Positions 45,718-53,496 of a stretch of DNA of 64,000 nt are shown piece by piece (position 1 is the first letter of the stretch; each line of letters begins with the position of its first letter). Below the pieces are notes generated by a model that worked only from the letters and a program-made list of their open reading frames with translations, ran no database searches and was not told where the DNA came from. The position numbers were made by a program, and so were the translations under genes. The DNA is from Idiomarina rhizosphaerae (GTDB lineage: Bacteria; Pseudomonadota; Gammaproteobacteria; Enterobacterales; Alteromonadaceae), in assembly GCF_024159085.1 (NCBI RefSeq), contig NZ_JAMZDE010000001.1:310001-374000 (forward strand). The letters are read 5' to 3'.

Positions 45718-46656
45718 ATGAACTCAATTAACGCAATAAATCTCAGAGCACTGCAGTTTTTTATCGACGTATATGACAGCAAAAGCTTTTCAGTCGTGGC
45801 TCGGCGGGAAGGTGTGTCACCCTCTATGGTTTCGCGTGTAATTCAGCAGTTAGAGGATGCGTTAGGCCAGCAGCTGTTTTATCGAAATACCCGGGCGATT
45901 ATGCCAACCGAGTCAGCTCGCCTATTTATTGAGTTTGCTCGCGAAACCAGGGAGCAATTTCTTGATGTGAGCAATAGACTGCAAGATAGAAAGGATGAGC
46001 CGGAAGGTATAGTCAGAATAAATGCGCCGGTTTATTTTGGGCAACGGCATATTGCGCCCTGGTTACCAAAGCTATTTCTGCGTCATCCTAAACTTCGTGT
46101 TGAACTCACTCTAACCGACGACTACGTTGACCCGCACCTGGAACCTGCGGATGTTATTTTTCGAATTGATACTCTGAATGATTCGTCACTACATGCGCGA
46201 GTTTTAGGGAACCAGACTTATCATTTGGCAGCCAGTCCCGAATATGTGAAAACACACGGCGAACCTCACACTCCAGAAGATCTAACTCAGCATAATTGTT
46301 TGGTCTATAGCGGAACATCAGGACCAAACCGCTGGCTTTTCAAAGAACCGGATGGCAACTGGCGCCAACAGGCAATCACCCCTATTTTAGCTTCTAATAA
46401 CGCAGATACTCTGCTCACCTCTGCATTAAATAGTACAGGTATCGTGCTTTTTCCCGACTGGCTAATTGGCGACTACCTGAAAAATGGCAGCCTAGTGAAA
46501 CTACTTAAAAACCGCCCTACAGCCATAAGAACGACACCACAATATATTGCCGCTATTTATCCTGACTCCCGGCACCCACCTCTTAATGTGAGAGCTGTGA
46601 TTGACTACTTCGTGGAAGTTTTTGGCTCACCACCGTATTGGCAATACGGTGAGTAG
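45718..46656 (+). CDS. LysR-family transcriptional regulator
   Basis: A 312-residue LysR regulator. The N-terminal HTH is LRALQFFIDVYDSKSFSVVA, then SPSMVSRVIQQLEDALGQQLF, followed by a periplasmic-binding-type effector domain and ending near WQYGE. The frame is open upstream to 45616, overlapping the divergent ydcZ-like gene, but the conserved domain begins at the ATG at 45718. No strong ribosome-binding site is visible. It most likely controls the divergent transporter pair. Confidence 0.9.
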   Translation: MNSINAINLRALQFFIDVYDSKSFSVVARREGVSPSMVSRVIQQLEDALGQQLFYRNTRAIMPTESARLFIEFARETREQFLDVSNRLQDRKDEPEGIVRINAPVYFGQRHIAPWLPKLFLRHPKLRVELTLTDDYVDPHLEPADVIFRIDTLNDSSLHARVLGNQTYHLAASPEYVKTHGEPHTPEDLTQHNCLVYSGTSGPNRWLFKEPDGNWRQQAITPILASNNADTLLTSALNSTGIVLFPDWLIGDYLKNGSLVKLLKNRPTAIRTTPQYIAAIYPDSRHPPLNVRAVIDYFVEVFGSPPYWQYGE

Positions 46657-46834
46657 AGCTAATCAGTAATTTATTTAGCTTCTGAAATAGGTACTTTTCG
46701 GCTGTAGTATTTCATAGGCGCAATAACCATCTAGATTGAAAAAGCGTAAATATGCGCTTATGGTAAGCACGCTGGTTTGAAATTTTACATAGTTAAGTAC
46801 TTATAGCACGAAAATATAAAACAATATAAACTAA

Positions 46835-46849
46835 AAACCAACGTGGTTT
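46835..46849. promoter_or_regulatory. Possible antitoxin operator
   Basis: An inverted repeat AAACC-AACGT-GGTTT lies 24-38 bp before the AbiEi start. AbiEi proteins bind inverted repeats in their own promoters, so this is a candidate site. It is short and could be chance. Confidence 0.35.
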
Positions 46850-46872
46850 ATAAATTAATCTAGAGAAGCACC

Positions 46873-47643
46873 ATGAGTACCGAAATAACGTCAAAATTAA
46901 ACAGACTACTGAGTACTCAACCTACCGGTGTGGTACTTTGCTCGTCCTGGCTTGCCGATAATGGTTACAGCGTTGACTTGCAGCAGCGGTATAAAAAAAG
47001 TCGGTGGTTTGAGTCTATCGGCACTGGCGCATTAATACGCCACGGGGATCAAGTTGATTACCTAGGTGCCGTATATGCAATGCAAACCCAGCTGGGACTA
47101 TCGGTTCATCCATCCGGCAAGACGGCTTTGGCGTTGCAGGGCAAATCACACTACCTTGAGCTCTCCCCAAAACATGCTCAGCTGTTTGGCAACCAAGGCG
47201 AGCATTTGCCGCTTTGGTTTAAAAAGCGAGATTGGGGTCTTAACGTAAAGTCCACCCTCACCAACTTCTTACCCCCAGAGGGGGGCTTAACCGAAATATC
47301 GCATAAGCAGTTTAAGGTGAAAGTATCCGATCCGGCACGCGCGATAATGGAATGCTTATACCTGTCACCAAAATCACAACCATTAGTAGAAGTTTATGAA
47401 CTAATGGAGGGGCTGAATAATCTACGCCCAGCGTCCGTGCAAAAACTTCTGGAGGCCTGCAAATCAATAAAGGTTAAGCGGCTATTTCTTTATCTGGCCA
47501 ACAAAGCCGGCCATGACTGGATGCGTTACCTTAACTTAGACAATATAGACTTGGGCTCCGGCAAGCGCGCGATAGTAGCCCATGGAGTCTATGTGCCGAA
47601 GTACCAGATAACGGTACCGAAAGCATTGGAGGCAATGGTATAA
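46873..47643 (+). CDS. AbiEi-family type IV antitoxin, no toxin partner seen
   Basis: A 256-residue protein with an N-terminal winged-helix part (MSTEITSKLNRLLSTQPTGV; WLADNGYSVDLQQRYKKSRW) and a C-terminal AbiEi antitoxin domain (LTEISHKQFKVKVSDPARAI followed by MECL). AbiEi autoregulates the abiE operon and counters AbiEii, a nucleotidyltransferase that blocks tRNA. Here the next full gene is an HD-domain protein, not AbiEii. A 19-codon open frame (ATG 47653) of no recognisable family fills the gap. The toxin was lost, lies elsewhere, or has been replaced by the downstream genes. Confidence 0.85.
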   Translation: MSTEITSKLNRLLSTQPTGVVLCSSWLADNGYSVDLQQRYKKSRWFESIGTGALIRHGDQVDYLGAVYAMQTQLGLSVHPSGKTALALQGKSHYLELSPKHAQLFGNQGEHLPLWFKKRDWGLNVKSTLTNFLPPEGGLTEISHKQFKVKVSDPARAIMECLYLSPKSQPLVEVYELMEGLNNLRPASVQKLLEACKSIKVKRLFLYLANKAGHDWMRYLNLDNIDLGSGKRAIVAHGVYVPKYQITVPKALEAMV

Positions 47644-47711
47644 CAGAGTGAAATGCCTATTACTAAACATCGGGCAGCGAAGGCTGGCGTTAAACAAGGA
47701 AAGGAGTCTTG

Positions 47712-48290
47712 ATGAAAAAAATAGAAGAAATCCTAAATTTCATAGTTGAGATAGAAAAGTTAAAAGGCGTACAGCGCAAAACGAAACCTGTGGGATTCGA
47801 ACGATACGAAAACTCAGCGGAGCACAGTTGGCACGTTTGTCTCTCCGCTTTGATGCTAAAAGACTTTGCCAATGAGCCGGTAAATATCGACCGTGTTATC
47901 AAGATGCTCCTTATTCACGACCTTGGTGAAATAGACGCTGGTGATACCATTATCTATGCCAGCGAAACGAATGAGCTAAAAGGCAAAGAAGCAGCCGGTA
48001 TTAAACGGATTCTGAGCATTTTGCCCGATGGAATGGAAGATGACTTCATGGAGCTATGGTATGAGTTCGAAGCGGGTGCAACTGCAGAAGCCCGGTTTGC
48101 GAAGGCGATAGATAGAGTACCACCCCTGCTTCATAATATTCATGGCGACGGACACAGCTGGAAAGCGCATGGAATTACGAAAGATAAGGTGTTTTCCGTA
48201 AACCAACGAATTGAGAACGGCAGCGAAGCACTTTGGTCTGTTATGCGCAGTAAACTTGAGAGCGCTGTTGATGAGGGCATACTTAAATAA
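47712..48290 (+). CDS. HD-domain phosphohydrolase, YfbR/HDDC2-like
   Basis: A 192-residue HD-family protein. Metal ligands are in the expected order: His38 in NSAEHSWH, His69-Asp70 in LLIHDLGE, and Asp134 in KAIDRVPPLL. The layout is that of YfbR/HDDC2 5'-deoxynucleotidases, which dephosphorylate deoxynucleoside monophosphates. AAGGAG lies five bases before the ATG at 47712. It lies between an AbiEi antitoxin and a RibD-type deaminase, all on one strand with short gaps. A role in nucleotide turnover is likely; a link to defence is speculative. Confidence 0.85.
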   Translation: MKKIEEILNFIVEIEKLKGVQRKTKPVGFERYENSAEHSWHVCLSALMLKDFANEPVNIDRVIKMLLIHDLGEIDAGDTIIYASETNELKGKEAAGIKRILSILPDGMEDDFMELWYEFEAGATAEARFAKAIDRVPPLLHNIHGDGHSWKAHGITKDKVFSVNQRIENGSEALWSVMRSKLESAVDEGILK

Positions 48291-48319
48291 ACCAGTTAAA
48301 CAGGGTTTGAAGGTTTCAA

Positions 48320-48745
48320 ATGTCTGAAAAATTCATGCTGGACGCTTTAGAAGTTTCCAAACAGGCGCTTCCCCACTGTGAACCAAATCCTCCTGTCGGA
48401 TGTGTACTGGTTAAAAACGGCCAGATAGTATCGAAAGGATTTACGCAAGCCATTGGCGGAAGTCATGCCGAAGTAGAGGCTTTAAATGCTCATTCAGGGG
48501 AGCTCAACGAGGTGACTGCCTACGTTACGCTCGAGCCTTGCTCTTTTGTCGGACGAACTGCAGCTTGCGCGAGCACACTTCTCGCTTCGGGTATAAAACA
48601 TGTAGTTATCGCCATGCTTGACCCGGACGTAAGAAACAATGGTAAAGGAGCAGAAATACTGAGAGCGGGAGGCATAAAAGTTGAGGTCGGCCTGTGTGCT
48701 GAAATGGTGGCTCAGTTCCTTACGCCTTACTTAGGAAAATCGTAG
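48320..48745 (+). CDS. RibD-type pyrimidine deaminase domain protein
   Basis: A 141-residue zinc deaminase. H49-A-E51 (SHAEVEAL) and EPCSFVGRTAAC (Cys74, Cys83) reproduce the RibD deaminase signature, including the GRT segment typical of riboflavin intermediates. The reductase half of RibD is absent. It could deaminate 2,5-diamino-6-ribosylamino-pyrimidinone phosphate or another cytosine-like substrate. No other riboflavin gene is nearby. It lies 29 bp after the HD-domain gene, so the two are probably one operon. Confidence 0.85.
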   Translation: MSEKFMLDALEVSKQALPHCEPNPPVGCVLVKNGQIVSKGFTQAIGGSHAEVEALNAHSGELNEVTAYVTLEPCSFVGRTAACASTLLASGIKHVVIAMLDPDVRNNGKGAEILRAGGIKVEVGLCAEMVAQFLTPYLGKS

Positions 48746-48850
48746 AGACCTTGGGTACCATCAATAGCTTATATCAAAAAATTTAGGCTAAAAGTCAAAA
48801 ACAGCACGCAGAAAATACCCGCTAAACTCGTGGCTAGTTTTACTTGGCCA

Positions 48851-50167
48851 CTACAATTCGATGAGTAGGCGGCGTTTACGCTCTTGCATGCCATCAAAGA
48901 TTGGTGTCGAAACCCTTGTCGGGAAATCATCCGGTAAATCGCCTTTTACTCGTTCAATAACGTCATCAACCTGATCACACAGGCCGATGATAATTTCACT
49001 CATTCTGGTCGGACTGAATTCAGCCTCTTTCGCTGCGTTTAAAAAATGACGCTTAAAAATTTGATAGATGTTCCACTTTTTCCCCCCCGTCCCTCGCAAG
49101 CTCATCGCAAGTTTCAAGTCGCGAATATTGATGCCTGTTCCACCCACAGCAGTATAAGCAGAAATAATGTCGTACAAAGGCGTTAAACGGAAAGCCCCAT
49201 AAGGCTCAATATGCACAGAGAAATTCTTTGCGTGCCCATCAGTCGCGCCTAATAGAAAGAAAAGAACCTGTGCCCCCATAAAAGTCTCACGATCACCCGT
49301 GGAATCAGCAGACCCCTGAAGATGCTTCATAATACTGGCAATCGATGGACCGTCATCCGATTCGTATTTTCGTGCGGATGGCAGGCCAAGCACCTGGCAA
49401 TAGTCTTCTTGAGGGAGTCGCATTAACCAGGAGTGATCACTTGAATATGTGCGATCAAAGCGCTCAATGGCGAGGGCTTTAACATTTGGTGTGATAATTA
49501 CCTCACAATCCGGTGCTTCAAAACCGAATGCTCGTGCAATTTTTAAGCAGAGCATTTCATTTTCGACGCTGTCACTTAAATCAATTGTGTGATCGTGGCT
49601 GTGAATCTTCCCAATCGGAAGTTTAATGATATGAGTAGTCGGCGTGTTTCCATTTGGAATACACCATGCACCATCTATTTTTAACAGGGCTGTTTTCTCC
49701 TGAGCCCCAGCAATTGATATTCTAAAATCGTCCAACTCCCGAAGCATGCCCAAGGGCGCCTTGGACTGATAGCCTTTTAAAACACGTTCTAACTTCTCTT
49801 CGGTGAGTTTTTCATAACGCAGTTCACGAATATTCCCTGGTTTTTCTCCTGCCGGGACGAACTGCAACGCACCGACACTATCTTTTCCAGTAGCCTCCAG
49901 TAGATCAAATGCTTGATCGGAGTCGGCTTGATAACGGGCAACAATCCGGTCTCTAACTTCCTCATTGTCAGGCAGCAGGTTATCAAAAAAGTTAATAACC
50001 TCGTGCCCTGAATAAGCGTCATGACGTAAGGGCATAGATAAAGAGATTGGCCGTGCACCCTCTTTATCAATCCACATCTCATCATAACGAAATGTGTGAG
50101 CGCCGGAATCATTTCGACTCAGGTAACCTACGCAGTAGCCGTTCATATAGACGTCGAGCGTATTCAT
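48851..50167 (-). CDS. hipA: HipA serine/threonine kinase toxin
   Basis: A 438-residue HipA-like kinase. Catalytic residues sit almost exactly where they do in E. coli HipA: autophosphorylated Ser151 in RISIAGAQEK, Asp310 and Asn315 in GATDGHAKNFS, and the magnesium-binding Asp333 in LYDIISAY. E. coli HipA phosphorylates glutamyl-tRNA synthetase and induces persistence. The kinase appears intact. The ATG at 50167 overlaps the hipB stop (TAATG) with GGAG five bases upstream; a GTG at 50173 is less likely. Confidence 0.93.
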   Translation of the reverse strand: MNTLDVYMNGYCVGYLSRNDSGAHTFRYDEMWIDKEGARPISLSMPLRHDAYSGHEVINFFDNLLPDNEEVRDRIVARYQADSDQAFDLLEATGKDSVGALQFVPAGEKPGNIRELRYEKLTEEKLERVLKGYQSKAPLGMLRELDDFRISIAGAQEKTALLKIDGAWCIPNGNTPTTHIIKLPIGKIHSHDHTIDLSDSVENEMLCLKIARAFGFEAPDCEVIITPNVKALAIERFDRTYSSDHSWLMRLPQEDYCQVLGLPSARKYESDDGPSIASIMKHLQGSADSTGDRETFMGAQVLFFLLGATDGHAKNFSVHIEPYGAFRLTPLYDIISAYTAVGGTGINIRDLKLAMSLRGTGGKKWNIYQIFKRHFLNAAKEAEFSPTRMSEIIIGLCDQVDDVIERVKGDLPDDFPTRVSTPIFDGMQERKRRLLIEL

Positions 50168-50439
50168 TACCACTCCTCAGTCCATTCATCACCAGGCGTT
50201 GACGAATCAACGTTCTTCTTCAGAACGGTGCCTTTAGGTTTCACTGCCAGCTCGAGCTCTAAAGCGGACAGCAAGCGAAACAACGTATCGAGCTGCATTT
50301 TCTCTGGCATTGATTCAAACTTAGAGACCGTCCCCTGCCTAAGTCCGACTAAATCACCAACCTTAGCTTGACTCAGGCCGCGACGTCTTCGTTCATCCCG
50401 TAGGTAGATCGATAATGCTTTGGGATCAGTAATTTTCAT
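50167..50439 (-). CDS. hipB: HipB antitoxin and autorepressor
   Basis: A 90-residue XRE/Cro-type DNA-binding protein (LSIYLRDERRRRGLSQAKVG, then LRQGTVSKFE) with a C-terminal tail ending GDEWTEEW; in E. coli the HipB tail promotes degradation by Lon. The ATG at 50439 has GAGAGG upstream and is preferred to a TTG at 50460. It neutralises HipA and should repress the operon through the four operators at 50452-50553. Confidence 0.93.
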   Translation of the reverse strand: MKITDPKALSIYLRDERRRRGLSQAKVGDLVGLRQGTVSKFESMPEKMQLDTLFRLLSALELELAVKPKGTVLKKNVDSSTPGDEWTEEW

Positions 50440-50451
50440 TACATCCTCTCT

Positions 50452-50553
50452 TATACGCAAATTCGTATGAAACTAGTATTATACGCAACTCCGTATAAGT
50501 CAAGATATATGCGCGAATGCGTATAATACTGAACCTATACGCACTCGCGTGTA
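50452..50553. promoter_or_regulatory. Four HipB-type operators at exact 28-bp spacing
   Basis: Four 18-bp inverted repeats of the form TATACG-N6-CGTATA start at 50452, 50480, 50508 and 50536. The second is perfect; the others have one arm mismatch each (CGTATG, TATGCG, CGTGTA). They begin 12 bp before hipB and cover its promoter. They are palindromic operators, not CRISPR repeats, because the intervals are only 10 bp. Confidence 0.85.
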
Positions 50554-50560
50554 AAAGAGG

Positions 50561-50968
50561 CGTTCTATTCATCTTACACATGAAAACTTCCCCGTACTTA
50601 GCTGTCCAAAATCGGATCTAAGGTCAACGAAAGTTTTCGGAGGTAACTCCGAACAAAAAGCACACGAAAAAGAATATAAAAACCGCGCCAAATTTGAAAT
50701 AAAACTGAGTAAATGTGCTAGTTTAAGGCCGTAGGGCTTAAGGCAAGGGATACGGGGTAAAGTGGTTTGGGAAGAACACGGCGCACGTTATGAATTGAGT
50801 GCTTCTTCTAGTCTGTTATACGCTACTCGGTGTTTTTCTTCACTCATTTTTTCAGCTTCCACCGAACCGCCGGCAGCTACCCAAAAATATTAAACCCAAG
50901 TAAAGTTAGTCCAGTTTGCGTAGTTTAACGTCAAAAGAGACACCTTTTCCTCCTTCAGTCACTAGCAA
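50561..50968. other. 408-bp spacer without a supported gene
   Basis: I see no confident gene. Inverted repeats occur near 50633-50651 (TTTTCGGAGG / CTCCGAA type). A 19-codon minus-strand frame (50788-50847) reads MSEEKHRVAYNRLEEALNS. It may be the tail of a lost gene, since the frame stays open for another 14 codons upstream of the ATG. Confidence 0.4.
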
Positions 50969-51433
50969 TTACGAACCAAATAGCTTACTCCTAATTAAAC
51001 GCACCAAATTCAAACCAGAAAACAACATTAAACCTAAAGATGCAGCAAAGAGTATGAAAACCACTTCATCTAAGCCTTTTAACAAATATGCAGTTGAGTG
51101 TTTTTTCGGATCGAAATATACCCGTACTTTTTCACCTGCTTTATAGCGCTCGAGCAGCTTGTCCTTTTCAGATCGAGTTAGCATAGCGTTGAAGTTAGCA
51201 ACTTTATCACTCTCATAAGTCTCCCCCTCAACTGTATACTTATAGCTAACTTCGAGGATATACCTTTCTTTATCGTGATTTATTCTTTTTTCACTAGAAG
51301 AAATTATGAAGCCGGTAACATTAGGCCAGTCATTTGTTTTTAATCCAGTAATGACTATTGATGCTAAATAGACACACCAAAGAAATGCGCCAATGAACAT
51401 AAAAATGAAAAATAACTTACTATTTTTAAACAT
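50969..51433 (-). CDS. DUF3592 membrane protein
   Basis: A 154-residue protein with an N-terminal membrane helix (FFIFMFIGAFLWCVYLASIV), an extracytoplasmic domain with the DUF3592 pattern (WPNVTGFIISSSEKR; VSYKYTVEGETYESDKV; YKAGEKVRVYFDPKKHSTAY) and a second helix near residue 130. Function unknown. It lies just beyond the 3' end of tRNA-Arg on the same strand. Confidence 0.85.
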   Translation of the reverse strand: MFKNSKLFFIFMFIGAFLWCVYLASIVITGLKTNDWPNVTGFIISSSEKRINHDKERYILEVSYKYTVEGETYESDKVANFNAMLTRSEKDKLLERYKAGEKVRVYFDPKKHSTAYLLKGLDEVVFILFAASLGLMLFSGLNLVRLIRSKLFGS

Positions 51434-51460
51434 ATTTAGCCGTGGAAAGCCATGCCAAGA

Positions 51461-51537
51461 TGGCGCGCCCGACAGGAGTCGAACCTGTGACCTCCGCCTC
51501 CGGAGGGCGGCGCTCTATCCAGCTGAGCTACGGGCGC
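51461..51537 (-). tRNA. tRNA-Arg (anticodon CCG)
   Basis: A 77-nt cloverleaf with acceptor GCGCCCG/CGGGCGC, D-arm AGCTCAGCTGGATAGAGC, anticodon arm CCGCC-CTCCGGA-GGCGG with anticodon CCG (reads CGG), T-loop GGTTCGACTCC and an encoded CCA end. Confidence 0.97.
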
Positions 51538-51651
51538 GTAGTTAGGAGTATTCAGAGCAGGCGTGGATTTTAGGGAATATCTGCCGCAATGTCCAGTGCA
51601 GCACGCCTTTCGCGTGTTACAAAAGCTTGAATAGGCTACGCCGACAACACT

Positions 51652-52596
51652 CTAACAATAACTCATAAGCTGCTCGGCGCGCCGCCGCAAGGCTTGTTTC
51701 AAACTGTCGGGGCTTATAATGGTGAAGTCGAAAGGCAAGCGAACCAGCCACCAGGCAAACCATTCTGTGCTGTCTACTACGGTTTCAATAAATATCGCGT
51801 TGTCTTCCTGGGTTAAAATACTGGCGCTTGTGCCTAGCTCGCGGGTCGCCGTATCCAGGTCGGTATGTAATAACACTCGCACCTTCAGGTTCCCTGGCAT
51901 GGCACACAGGCTTTGTTTGAACTGCTCGGCGGCGTTGTAGTTTAAAGGCCTCTCAAAGGTCGCTTTAAGTAATGTCACCTCGGTTAAACGGTCTAATCGA
52001 AACGTGCGCAGTGCCTGTCGCAAATGGCAGAATCCGCCTATATACCAGTGCCCTAGCCTATAGAACATTCCGTATGGGTCTAGTTCGCGCTGCTGCCCGG
52101 GCTCAGCTTTGCCCACATACATAACTTGTACCCGCCGCTGGCTCTCTATGGCTTCCATTAATGGCATTAATAACGACTGCTCCTGCGGCAGCCCAGAGTC
52201 GGGCAATAACAGGTTTGTATGCTGAGTAATGGAACGAGCTCTTGCCTGAATATGCTCTGGCATAACGCGCTCAAGTTTCGCCTGAACGCTGGTCAACGCA
52301 GGCGAGGCATCGGTCAGCTGAAGAGTCTTCGCTGCCAACAAGCCTAACGAGAGCGCCAGCGTTTCTTCATGAGTAAACATCATCGGCGGCAGCTTAAAAC
52401 CGGTAACTAGCATGTAGCCCCCATGAGGACCATGCTCTGTGGTAACCGGAATACCCAACTCCTCAAGCGCACTGATATAGCGCCTGACTGTGCGTTTATC
52501 CACGCCTAGCATTTCTGCAATTTCAGTGCCGTTCAAGCGCTTGTGGGACTGCAATAACTCCAGTAAGGCAAGTACTCGTGTTGTCGGACCGGTCAT
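51652..52596 (-). CDS. YafY-type HTH-11/WYL-domain regulator
   Basis: A 314-residue regulator. The N-terminal HTH_11 is TRVLALLELLQSHKRLNGTE followed by LGVDKRTVRRYISALEELG. A central WYL domain (YGMFYRLGHWYIGGFCHLRQ, then TFRLDRLTEV) and a WCX extension follow. WYL proteins sense ligands, often nucleic-acid or metabolite related. It is divergent from a GST gene, and the shared intergenic region has a perfect 9-bp inverted repeat, so it probably regulates that gene. Confidence 0.9.
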   Translation of the reverse strand: MTGPTTRVLALLELLQSHKRLNGTEIAEMLGVDKRTVRRYISALEELGIPVTTEHGPHGGYMLVTGFKLPPMMFTHEETLALSLGLLAAKTLQLTDASPALTSVQAKLERVMPEHIQARARSITQHTNLLLPDSGLPQEQSLLMPLMEAIESQRRVQVMYVGKAEPGQQRELDPYGMFYRLGHWYIGGFCHLRQALRTFRLDRLTEVTLLKATFERPLNYNAAEQFKQSLCAMPGNLKVRVLLHTDLDTATRELGTSASILTQEDNAIFIETVVDSTEWFAWWLVRLPFDFTIISPDSLKQALRRRAEQLMSYC

Positions 52597-52642
52597 AATT
52601 TTCCTGAAAAAAGGCGGTGAAAATAAATTGAGATAAATATTT

Positions 52643-52671
52643 TTATATAGGACTAATTATGACCTATATAA
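52643..52671. promoter_or_regulatory. Inverted repeat between WYL regulator and GST genes
   Basis: TTATATAGG and CCTATATAA are perfect 9-bp arms separated by 11 bp, placed centrally between the divergent starts. It is a likely operator for the WYL regulator. Confidence 0.55.
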
Positions 52672-52722
52672 CCAATATAGTTCTTATCAGAAGTAAAACC
52701 CATAATAAAAAGGAGCTGAGCT

Positions 52723-53361
52723 ATGAAAGAAAATATGTCTAAAAACACCAAAGAAATCGTTTTCTATACTAATCCTGAGTCTCGAGCACGCATTGTTCGT
52801 CGTATGCTGGAAGAGGTTGGCCAGCCGTATACGGTCAAAGTACTTAACTACAATGGCGAGATGAAAACACCCGAGTATCTGAAAGTTAATCCGTTAGGAA
52901 AGGTGCCAGCAATACAACACGGCGATTTGGTTGTTACGGAAACAGCGGCTATTTGTGCCTACCTGGCCGATCAATTTCCGGAAAAGAACTTAGCGCCACC
53001 GCTGGACAGCCCGGAACGCGGAACTTACTACCGTTGGTTATTCTTTGCGGCCGGTCCGGTGGAAATGGCCAACAGCGCCAAAGCCTGTGGCTGGAACCTT
53101 GAAGATAACCTGCAAATGGTTGGCTCTGGTAGTCACGATGATGTTCTGAAAGCTCTTGAATTAGCCGTTTCTAAAGGGCCTTATATTTGTGGCGAGCAGT
53201 TTACCGCGGCCGATGTATACGTTGGCAGCCATATTAGCTGGGGCATGCAGTTCAAAACGCTCGAGGAACGGGATTCATTCAAAAGCTACGTTAAGCGCAT
53301 TGAAGAACGCCCCGCTTTCCAGCGGGCAACGAAACTGGATGACGAATTAAGCAAGAGCTAA
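52723..53361 (+). CDS. Glutathione S-transferase family protein
   Basis: A 212-residue GST. The N-terminal thioredoxin-like domain has NPESRARIVRRMLEEVG (candidate catalytic Ser), the cis-Pro segment GKVPAIQHGD and the glutathione-binding VTETAAICAYLADQF; the C-terminal helical domain follows (FTAADVYVGSHISW). The substrate is unknown. AGGAG lies seven bases before the ATG. It is likely controlled by the divergent WYL regulator. Confidence 0.92.
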   Translation: MKENMSKNTKEIVFYTNPESRARIVRRMLEEVGQPYTVKVLNYNGEMKTPEYLKVNPLGKVPAIQHGDLVVTETAAICAYLADQFPEKNLAPPLDSPERGTYYRWLFFAAGPVEMANSAKACGWNLEDNLQMVGSGSHDDVLKALELAVSKGPYICGEQFTAADVYVGSHISWGMQFKTLEERDSFKSYVKRIEERPAFQRATKLDDELSKS

Positions 53362-53375
53362 AACGTCTGAAAATA

Positions 53376-53407
53376 AGCAGCCAGAAGGCCCTGGCTGCTG
53401 ACTCTTT
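53376..53407 (+). terminator. Terminator after the GST gene
   Basis: AGCAGCCAG / CTGGCTGCT, a 9-bp stem with a 6-base loop, followed by TTTT. It faces the convergent moxR-like gene. Confidence 0.85.
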
Positions 53408-53496
53408 TAATCGGCGGTTTCCCGCTCAAACGACGGTGATGGAAATATATAAACCCTTTCCCTGTCGCAAGTAAGCATATTTAACGACACGCACGG

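Noticed and set aside
48320-48745. Riboflavin biosynthesis operon
   Set aside because: Only the deaminase half of RibD is present; no ribB, ribE or ribH lies nearby.
50452-50553. Regularly spaced repeats resembling a short CRISPR array
   Set aside because: The units are palindromic, only 10 bp apart, and lie in the hipB promoter; no cas genes are present. They are operators.
51461-51537. Integrative element attached at tRNA-Arg
   Set aside because: No integrase and no second copy of the tRNA 3' end is visible in the window, so an element cannot be claimed.
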